This document shows, in pieces, positions 57,088-64,000 of a stretch of DNA of 64,000 nt (position 1 is its first letter; every line of letters begins with the position of its first letter). The position numbers and the translations under genes were made by a program. The stretch is from Strigamia acuminata (taxonomy: Eukaryota > Arthropoda > Chilopoda > Geophilomorpha > Linotaeniidae), in the NCBI GenBank assembly GCA_949358305.1, contig OX442314.1, forward strand, positions 38,909,211 to 38,973,210, read 5' to 3'. The notes beneath the pieces are model-generated. The model ran no database searches. It was given only the letters and a program-made list of their open reading frames with translations, and was not told where the DNA came from.

Positions 57088-57384
57088 TGGCCAGCAGACA
57101 CAGCTTATTATGGCAGCGACCGATTGCGACACACTGAATAAATAAATATGAATATGCATCCATTCTTTCTTTTATTTCATTCATTTTGTTTCTTTTATTT
57201 CACAAAACAATAACTTCACAAAATTCAACTTCAGAACTTTGCCCCAACCCAAACCAGGTCCCAACCAGGTCCAAGTCCGCATGTGGCTTGAACTTGGCCA
57301 CTAGATGCTGGGTGGAAAAAAAGAAAAGAGAGATTGAAAAACAGATTAAGGATTCACAAACCAATTATCCGATGGCCAGGTCAA

Positions 57385-57735
57385 ATGGCTCGGAAATTAA
57401 ATTGAATGAAATAACAACTCTAACTTTGTAACCAAAAACAGTAATAATGTTGCCACCACTGTAAAATTATAAAAAGAAATTAAATTGAATGAAATAACAC
57501 AACTCTAACTTTGTCACTAAAAACAGTAATAATGTCGCCACCACTGTGAAATTATAAAAAGAAATTAAATTGAATGAAATAACACAACTCTAACTTTGTC
57601 ACCAAAAACAGTAATAATGTCGCCACCACTGTGAAATTATAAAAAGAAATTAATTGAATGAAATAACACAACTCTAACTTTGTCACCAAAAACAGTAATA
57701 ATGTTGCCACCACTGTGAAATTATAAAAAGCTCGC
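57385..57735. repeat. 85-bp tandem repeat, four copies, next to LINE endonuclease
   Basis: GTAATAATG landmarks at 57441, 57526, 57611 and 57695 give a period of 84-85 bp. Each monomer contains AATTGAATGAAATAACACAA and CGCCACCACTGTGAAATTAT. The array ends directly at the LINE endonuclease fragment (AAAAAGCTCGCG at 57725). Confidence 0.85.
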
Positions 57736-58510
57736 GTTTTATGTCAGTAATTTTCCGTTGTGCCTCACTCCCGGCCATTGAATTGAGTGTGTATAGCTTT
57801 TGGTACAGCTTTTCAATTCTGTTCCTTTTGGAATCTGCATTTTCTATCGCGATGACACAAAAGAAGTGGCGGATTCTATGCTTTGCCCTATCCCAAGCTG
57901 AGTTGGTGATGATTTTATTAGCAATTTTATTGTCCCAGAATTTTTCAAAATTTTTGCATATTTTGTGGCGGTCCAATAGGCTTGTATTCATTTTCCAATG
58001 TGTTGATGTTTTCTTTTCCCTTTCTCCTCCAGCAAGCTTTATCATGACCCCATCATGGTCAGAGAATGGTGCTGGGAGAATAGTACATTCCATAATTTCT
58101 TAGGGACCTTGGCGGACCACCACACATCAATGAGGTCATTTTCCTCTTTTTCCTCTTTTAAAGTGCTCAGCTCTTTTCCACCCACAATGCGCTTGAATGC
58201 TGTTGATTTCAAGTCCCAGTTGAGGTCACCACATATGATCACTTTTTCACCCAGTCCCACTGCTGTGTCTAAGTCTTTATAAAAATTGGTTTTCTCTAAC
58301 TGTGTGGGGTGCATAGGCATTAATTAGTCTGAGTGGGGTGTCACCAATTTTGCATTGAATTATTTGGATTCCAGTTGCTTCAGTCCAGTGGGCATCCACC
58401 TCCATGCCATTTCTTCTGACTCGCAATTCCCATTCTGCATAGTGCCAATACCAATCACATTCTTGCAATGCCCTTTCAATATGCACCAGTTCTTTATGTG
58501 ATTCAGCTGG
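57730..58510 (-). mobile_element. LINE endonuclease fragment (APE type), frameshifted
   Basis: Three overlapping minus frames carry the order of an apurinic-endonuclease domain: WELRVRRNGMEVDAHW, LINAYAPHT, KVIICGDLNWDLKS (GDxN box), and ILPAPFSDHDGVMIKL (SDH box). The region between endonuclease and RT follows, to about 57735. At least two frameshifts separate them. The N-terminal strand of the domain and all RT are missing. The neighbouring gypsy gag ends at about 58517, so one element was cut by the other. Confidence 0.7.
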
Positions 58511-58516
58511 AAACAG

Positions 58517-59316
58517 CTAGTAGAAATCAAGGGCACGGGGTTGAACGACCACATTATTTACTGTGGGTGGCGTGGCAGCAGACCAACAGGCGGCCTGAAT
58601 GTGGCCTGTTTTGCCGCACGCATGGCACCTGGCCTGCCGAAACTTGCAGTCCTGTCGGCGATGGTCACTGCACAGTGGCACCGCACGAGAAGCATTTCCC
58701 CCGACCATTATGTGGTTGCTGTTGGAGACTAGCTGGGTCTACTGGGCGCGACTGACCTTGTGAAGAAGGGCCGGAACCTTTGTGGTGGTTATTTTGCTGT
58801 TTTCCACCTTCTTGTATTTTGTGAATGGTCGGTTTTGGTTCTGCAAAACTGTCAATGTCTGTAATAGCAAGCTCAGCTGCGGTTGCAGCGTCCACAGCCT
58901 TCTCGAAGGTCATATCTTTCTGGGTGATGAGCATATTTGCACATGCTTCATGTTCAGTCCCCAGATGCATTGATTACGTAATTCGTCGTTGCGGCCGCAA
59001 AATCAGCAACGGATTCGTCGTGGCCGCGCCGACGTGAGCAGAGTCGGAAAAGCTCACCGCCGACCAGTGGCTTGGGTTTCTGGTGCTTTTCCATCAAAGC
59101 AACCATGTCGTCGTACAGCATCTCGCTCGGATCAGTTGGAAAGGCCATATCGGTGATCTTTTTGAAAGTTGCAATGCCAACACAAGCCAGAAGAACGTTG
59201 ACCTTTTGTTTGTCACTTGTAATGTCATTGCAATTAAAGATGCACTTCATTTGAGCAAAGTATGTGCTCCAATCATCCTCTGGGTTGTATTTTTCTGGAG
59301 CACCGATGAGAGGCAT
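58517..59316 (-). mobile_element. Ty3/gypsy gag remnant with zinc knuckle
   Basis: The ATG at 59316 opens MPLIGAPEKYNPEDDWSTYF and continues through MEKHQKPKPLVGGELFRLC and GHDESVADFAAATTNYV, the usual gag core of invertebrate gypsy elements. A frameshift near 58960 leads to MTFEKAVDAATAAELAITDI, and another near 58685 splits a first knuckle (KCFSCGA) from CHACGKTGHIQAAC. Protease, RT and integrase are absent at this site. Confidence 0.75.
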
Positions 59317-59386
59317 GGTTCAATTGTTGAAAAAAAAACGAAAACTTGCGCACAAACACACAAAAAACAAAATTGCAAGTGTGCCT

Positions 59387-59512
59387 AGCAGGAACGAGTG
59401 CACATTGTTTTAGCGAATATCACTTTAGCGAATCCATTTTAGCGAATGCCTCGTTTTAGCGCCAAAAAATTCGCTAAAAATGGTCGTTTAAACGTCAATT
59501 CCTGCTAGTGGT
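59387..59512. mobile_element. Possible 126-bp MITE with CTAGCAGGAA ends
   Basis: CTAGCAGGAA at 59387-59396 is matched by TTCCTGCTAG at 59503-59512. Between them TTTTAGCGAAT-like phrases occur four times in one orientation and once inverted (ATTCGCTAAAAA). The ends would be compatible with a TA target duplication (Tc1/mariner type), but the evidence is short. Confidence 0.35.
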
Positions 59513-59913
59513 TTAATGTCGGAAGGTGGCAACTCCATGGCCGTATCCGACTTTTTCTCGGTGGTGTACAGCTCTTTTCTCAGTTGCACAACTCTCAATG
59601 TATTTGTCGGTTCATACGTATCCTTCAGAATATCCCATGCTTCTTTTGGTGTTTTTAAACCACGAGTGTGCTGTTGCTGTTCACTCTTGATTGTCAGGCC
59701 AATAACTGCAAAAGCCTTGCTTCGCAGTTCTGCCAACTTGGTTGCGTCTTTCTCCGTAGTTGTTCCATCAATTACTGCAAACAGTCCTTTTTCATTTCAC
59801 ACCAACTTGGTATTAAACGCCCATGACGGGTAGTTCATACCATTCAGCTTTTCAATGCCAAATGCTGTCGTCCCTGACGACAAGGACGAGGTTGTTGTGA
59901 TCGTATCGGTCAT
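59513..59913 (-). mobile_element. Copia gag N-terminal fragment with an in-frame stop
   Basis: From the ATG at 59913: FGIEKLNGMNYPSWAF near residues 18-33, a TGA at 59799-59797 (codon 39), then GLFAVIDGTTTEKDATKLAE, IGLTIKSEQQQHTRGLKTPK and EAWDILKDTYEPTNTLRVVQ. This is the DUF4219/UBN2-type start of copia-like gag. It ends at the putative MITE at 59512. The rest of the element is not present. Confidence 0.7.
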
Positions 59914-60305
59914 TGTTGGAAATTTCCACTTTTACAACAATTGGTTTCAATGTCTCGTTTGCTGACAATATGACGTAATTTTCCACGCACCGTTTTCACG
60001 TCTCTCGGCAAATTTGACACGTTCGAAAAATAAAAACGTTTTGTTTTTAACCTTATTTCGAATTCAAAGTTCCTTTTCAGGCTTATGAAACCAAAAATCG
60101 ACAAAACTTCAATACCGGAATTCAATCCACTGATCTGCGCTTTGCTTAGTTCAGTTACGTTAGGCTTAACCCCATTAGGCTTAACTGGTCTGGCTCCCGT
60201 CGTCACGTTCGAATTCGCACTTTTGTCGCACTTGTAGATTCGAAAATGTCCAAAATAACACTCACAAAACACTCACAGTCCCGATGAACACGTTTGCTGG
60301 CGTCC

Positions 60306-60318
60306 TGGACCCATAACC
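60306..60318 (-). other. Copia-type primer-binding site
   Basis: The minus strand reads GGTTATGGGTCCA, very close to the initiator-Met tRNA half-site (GGTTATGGGCCCA) used by copia elements. It lies about 390 bp upstream of the copia gag ATG. A truncated LTR would lie just right of it (about 60322-60453). Confidence 0.45.
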
Positions 60319-60456
60319 ATTTGTAATGTTTGCCAAAACGATTCGGTCGGTGAAATGAATGGTGAAACTCAGTGTTGAACAGTGAATAAAAACGAAATGC
60401 AACTTTACTACTCGAAAGTACAAAGCGAAGTGAACGTTCGAAACGTTTAACAATAC

Positions 60457-60823
60457 TGTTGCATTCAAACTGGAACTCTCACAGCAACTTGCGCGAAAAA
60501 GTGAGCTTGGCAGAATACTTTCGTTTCTGCCTCGAAACGATGAGAAATGATGAAGATGTAGAGAAAAACAAAACCATTTAATGTTCGTGACTGTGTGAAC
60601 ACAAGTGACAGAAAAAGAACAGTGTTCCTTTTCAGGAAAATTTGCAATAATACAAAGTCATGAGTAACAACAAAAGTTGCTAAGCTTAATATTAACAAAC
60701 AGAGAACAATGGTGTTGAATGAGAACTTTAACCCTTGCGCAGAAGGGGATAAAAGAGGCACTGTTTGTACCAACAATACTTTAGATTTTGATACAAGCAA
60801 AGAATCAACTTTGATTTCTAACA
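60457..60823 (-). mobile_element. LTR copy 1
   Basis: This 367-bp sequence (minus strand TGTTAGAAATC to TTTGAATGCAACA) recurs at 62387-62750 in the same orientation with roughly 90-95 percent identity. TG..CA ends are seen. Here it abuts the copia 5' region, with no clear target duplication. Confidence 0.65.
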
Positions 60824-61302
60824 CTATTAACACTATTCGAGGGCGGCTCTTATTTCAAGTCGCCTCTCTTAGTCGCGGCTCTTATTCGAGGGCGGCTACA
60901 ATTCGAGGGCGACTCTTATTCGGTAAAATACGGTATTATTATTATTATTATTCTATTTATTAAAAACAAAATTTTTATTTTATTCCAGAAAAGAAATCTG
61001 TTGCGAGACGAATATAATATAATTTAATGTCATGGTAATGAGTAATATTTAATCAAAAGAGGTACATGGTAAGCTTAAAATGTAATAGTTTCAGTAATCA
61101 TTTGTGAGTTATGTTATTTAATTTTCTGTTTGCGTTTCTAGGTTTCTGCGTAATCATGCTGTTTTCCAATTTTATTGCATATTTAATTCGCATTCGCAAA
61201 AATAGTAGAAGGATCTGTTCATTTAGACCTGCACATAAATCAAACTGTTGAGGACAAACTTCAATTTTTTTTTTCAAATTTAGTCTTACATTAGGTAATG
61301 TC
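60824..61302. other. GAGGGCGGCT repeats and AT-rich DNA
   Basis: At 60834-60925 the phrase ATTCGAGGGCGGCT (and variants) occurs several times, followed by GGTAAAATACGG and an (ATT)n run. This is a common end-sequence of non-autonomous elements in invertebrates. The remainder to 61302 is AT-rich without a gene. Confidence 0.4.
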
Positions 61303-61680
61303 TTAATTTTTGGAAAAGAATCTAAAAAAAATGTTTTCGCAGTAATTTAAATATGAAATAAATTTAGTTGATGGAACTTTAAGGGAACTAAATGGTTTAT
61401 TTGATGCAGTTGAATATGCTTTGAATAGCAAAAATAATTGTGAGTCATTAGATAACTCACCACTACCCTTAATCTGACTTAGATAATTTTGACAATTATG
61501 TTTTTCTTCTACTCGCTTAATGATGTATCCAGCTATGTAGGCAACTGCATTTGAATGTAAATCATGAGTTAGCATGTCTAACTTTTCTTTATCTAAAGTT
61601 TCGTCATCTAGAAAATCGATTTGGTTGTCATTGTCATGATTTTGTGATGTTTTTTCATCACAAAATGAAAAATCATACAA
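61303..61680 (-). mobile_element. P-element / THAP9-like transposase C-terminal fragment
   Basis: A 125-codon minus frame contains LHSNAVAYIAGYIIKRVEEK, HNCQNYLSQI, then ELSNDSQLFLLF. The AYIAGYIIK..E..HNC phrase is characteristic of the C-terminal part of P-type transposases and of related viral-like and THAP9 proteins. The rest of the transposase is absent. The assignment rests on this one block. Confidence 0.45.
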
Positions 61681-61838
61681 GATGCAACAGAGGACTGATT
61701 GAAGTTGGTGCTTGCTAGGGCGGCTCGCAAGCCAGCCTGCAACTCAGTTTTTATTGGCTTCATTATACATGGCGTTTCGATCGCCGCGACATTGATCGAC
61801 CGACTCTTGTCGTCGACGTGGCACAGATTTAGTTCGAA

Positions 61839-62230
61839 TCACCTTTTCTTTGCATTCTGAGGCGTCTGGCTGCCAAATGTATGCACGCTCAAACTTTCAG
61901 TTCCTTTCTGTGGCAGCTTCAAATCTTTTGCAAGACTGGTTAACACGAATGCGGTCTGGCTGCCGGGGTCAATCAAGCACTGTACGATCGCCTCTTGGGA
62001 CTGAAACGAAACACTCACGAAAATAGTGGCTAACGTTGCGGCAGGAGGAGGGATGAAAGGAGACAAATCGACGCTTGTAGACACGTGAGAAACCAATTTT
62101 TCAGTCGCAGCTTTCTGTGTTCCATCGCAAACCAATGGATTGTGGTTTCGCTGGCATAATTTGCACGTAATGCGGTATGAACACGTTTTCGACGTGTCCT
62201 TTTTTTTAGACAACGTCCATTTTTAACCAC
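61839..62230 (-). mobile_element. BEL/Pao pol start: zinc knuckle and retropepsin (DUF1758-like)
   Basis: The minus frame reads CKLCQRNHNPLVC (a C-x2-C-x4-H-x4-C knuckle), a linker, then FVSVSFQSQEAIVQCLIDPG and SQTAFVLTSLAKDLKLPQKG. The LIDPGSQ box stands where BEL/Pao proteases have LxDSGSQ, so a catalytic neighbour has changed. It lies 160 bp inside LTR copy 2 in the right orientation for a 5' LTR, pointing to one deleted BEL/Pao element. Confidence 0.6.
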
Positions 62231-62386
62231 TTACTCCTTTCTCTCAGCTGCAGTTGTGGAGCAGCCATCGCAATCGTGACTTTTGCTGCAAAACATATAG
62301 TTGGCAATTGTTGTGCTCAAAATAAGGGTGCAGTCGGATCGGATCATAGAAGCTGCAGAAGCGGAACCAAACCAAAGACGTAGTGT

Positions 62387-62750
62387 TGTTGCATTCAAAC
62401 TGGAACTCGCATAGCAACTCGCGCGAAAAAGTCAGCTTGGCAGAATGCTTTCGTTTTTGCCTCGAAACGATGAGGAATGAAGAAGATGTAGAGAAAAACA
62501 AAACGGTTTAATGTTCGTGACTGTGTGAACACGAGTGAAAAAAAAAGAACTGTTCCTTTTCAGGAAAATTTGCAATAATACAAAGTCATGAGTAACAACA
62601 AAAGTTGCTAAGCTTAATATTAACAAGCCGAGAACAATGGTGTTGAATGAGAACTTAACCCTTGCGCAGAAGGGGAAAAAAGAGGCACCGTTTGTACCAA
62701 CAATACTTTAGAGTTTGATACAAGCAAAGAATCAACTTAGATTTCTAACA
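62387..62750 (-). mobile_element. LTR copy 2
   Basis: 364 bp, same orientation as copy 1; differences include GAACTCGCATAGCAACTCGC against GAACTCTCACAGCAACTTGC. It is followed in the minus direction by a stretch that could hold a primer-binding site (TTTGGTTTGGTTCCGCTTCT) and then the BEL/Pao protease fragment. Confidence 0.65.
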
Positions 62751-64000
62751 CTATTAAAAGTTAAGAGTAAAACAAGTAAAGGCAAAAAACATCTCCAGGT
62801 TGCTGGCAACAGCGTTCCCGACGAAAAAGACAAAAGAGGGGACGGGTTCCCGAAGAGACAAAAAACAAAAGAAATTGCAGTATTAGAACCCGGCTCTTTC
62901 CTTTCTCAAGCTGCAAGACAACACTTGAAAAAGGAGAGTAAAGAAAAATCAAACACGGAAAGGAATTACATGTTAACATGAAGTGAACAGGAACGGAAGA
63001 CAATATTGAATATCTAGTCTCTGTTTCAACTCAACCAAACTGAACGTGGGATTTATGCTACGAGACAAAAACACAATTTTTTGTTGTTGCGGGGGGGGGG
63101 GGGGGGGGGAGAGAGCGCAAATGACCCACCACTCCAACTCGCCAGAGTGTCTCCCGACAGAAAGAAAAACAAAAAGAAGAGAGAAAAACGAACATCGTTA
63201 GCATCTGCAAATGTGAATTGTTCGGGATAAGAAGAAACAGGAACGACTGATAGAGGAGGGAAGGCGATGAAGTCATCATGTAACGGGAACTTGCGGCGAA
63301 CCGACCGTCGATGACCGTTTGTGAGATGGCCACAACGTGCCACTGTCAAGAGCGGAATTACCCACCCCTACTACGAAACGGAACAAGAAAGGAGTTTCTG
63401 CCCATTATTCGTAGTCCAAGAAGCTACAAGAATGCAACAAGAAAAAAGAAATACACTAAAAACTAAAAACGTTACACTAGAATAGAGGGAAATCCTACCA
63501 TTTGTAAGAACCCCGAGGACAGCGTTGGACGGACAAGATCGGTTTCCACCTTGAGCGGTCTCAAATCGGCTAAAAGGAAACTTCCAGGAATCCAGGATGC
63601 ACGCCACTCCTAGGAAAAGGAAATGAGCAGACACGGCGTTTCATCTAAGAGCAGCTGGTAAACGGCGATGTGACTATTCGACTGGCCCAACGAGCACAAA
63701 ATTTGAGTGCACACAGCAATGAAAGATATACCCCACACTAGCCAAGAAGGCAGACCGGACCAAGCTTGAGTTTGCAGAGGAAACCAACCTCCTAAAGCTA
63801 AGTACACATGACCTGATTCCGCGCACGGAATGATCATTTTCCGTGTATGGCCGAAAGTTTGGGTCAGTGTAGTACACATGGTTCCGCTTACCACACACGG
63901 AAACTTTCTGGCAACCGAAATTTTATTCTTTCCGGCAGTGATGGTGCACGGAATAGCTTGAATTGTTTCCGTGCACGAACAGATTCTGAGTACCCAGAAT
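62751..64000. other. No gene supported; G19 run at 63091-63109
   Basis: Several frames exist (for example 63894-63610 and 63349-63053 on the minus strand), one with a hydrophobic stretch, but none is recognised. A pyrimidine-rich acceptor-like TTTCCTTTTCCTAG lies on the minus strand near 63612. The last 200 bp contain several TTCCGTGCACGG-like phrases in both orientations, suggesting the end of another element. Confidence 0.4.

Larger units (their letters stand above)
55953..57384. other. Repeat-rich stretch, no gene supported
   Basis: Has duplicated A-rich phrases (AAAGGAAATACTTATCT near 56238 and 56340), a 31-bp tandem repeat at 56401-56531, a GC-rich patch at 56690-56765 (GACCGGTCGGGGGGGAGGGG) and an inverted repeat at 56987-57087. 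Frames at 56524-56880 and 57186-57431 show no family signal. Confidence 0.45.

Noticed and set aside
63610-63894. 94-codon minus-strand frame with a possible membrane segment
   Set aside because: A single hydrophobic stretch and one acceptor-like site are not enough; no family recognised and repeats lie on the same segment.

Overview
The window is nuclear DNA of a eukaryote, most likely an arthropod outside the well-studied insects, possibly a crustacean. It has short GT-AG introns, a chitin-binding (CBM_14) secreted protein, a C1q-domain protein and a BTB-BACK-Kelch protein. It also carries a typical arthropod mix of degraded transposons: Ty3/gypsy, copia, BEL/Pao, non-LTR, hAT-like and FLYWCH-linked elements. 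The species cannot be fixed from sequence alone.

Positions 1-29347 are a head-to-tail array of seven units of 4263-4287 bp. Each unit holds about 2.0 kb of AT-rich DNA and 1.7 kb of GC-rich coding sequence on the minus strand. In units 1-6 these are followed by about 0.58 kb of TTTTTGACAA-type minisatellite. The coding part is the 3' portion of the last exon of the chitin-binding gene. Only the seventh, rightmost copy is attached to the whole gene (CDS 31421 to 27663, four coding exons, 1105 residues inferred). Copies 1-6 lack the CBM_14 coding part and carry a 2-bp insertion in a C run. They look like exon fragments amplified downstream of their parent gene. The six are nearly identical and differ mainly in in-frame 6-bp microsatellites. 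The seventh matches them left of about 28319 but is clearly diverged to the right of it.

Positions 31.4-39.6 kb hold three further host genes, all on the minus strand: a secreted C1q-domain protein with an Asn-Pro-Gln repeat stalk (33250 to 32340), an intronless RRM protein resembling PABPN1 (36166 to 35369), and a BTB-BACK-Kelch protein (39553 to 36792). The Kelch gene's single intron is filled by a 41-bp minisatellite.

Positions 40-64 kb are a transposon graveyard. Recognisable pieces include copia, BEL/Pao and gypsy gag or pol fragments, two copies of a composite unit carrying LINE reverse transcriptase together with a PHD finger (one copy also with a Ulp1-like protease), a separate LINE endonuclease and LINE ORF1, a FLYWCH protein cut short by a LINE, and two LTR copies. 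A 581-bp hAT-type non-autonomous element has an exact 8-bp target duplication inside a gypsy pol frame. Minisatellites of 25, 31, 51, 81 and 85 bp are interspersed. None of these elements looks intact.
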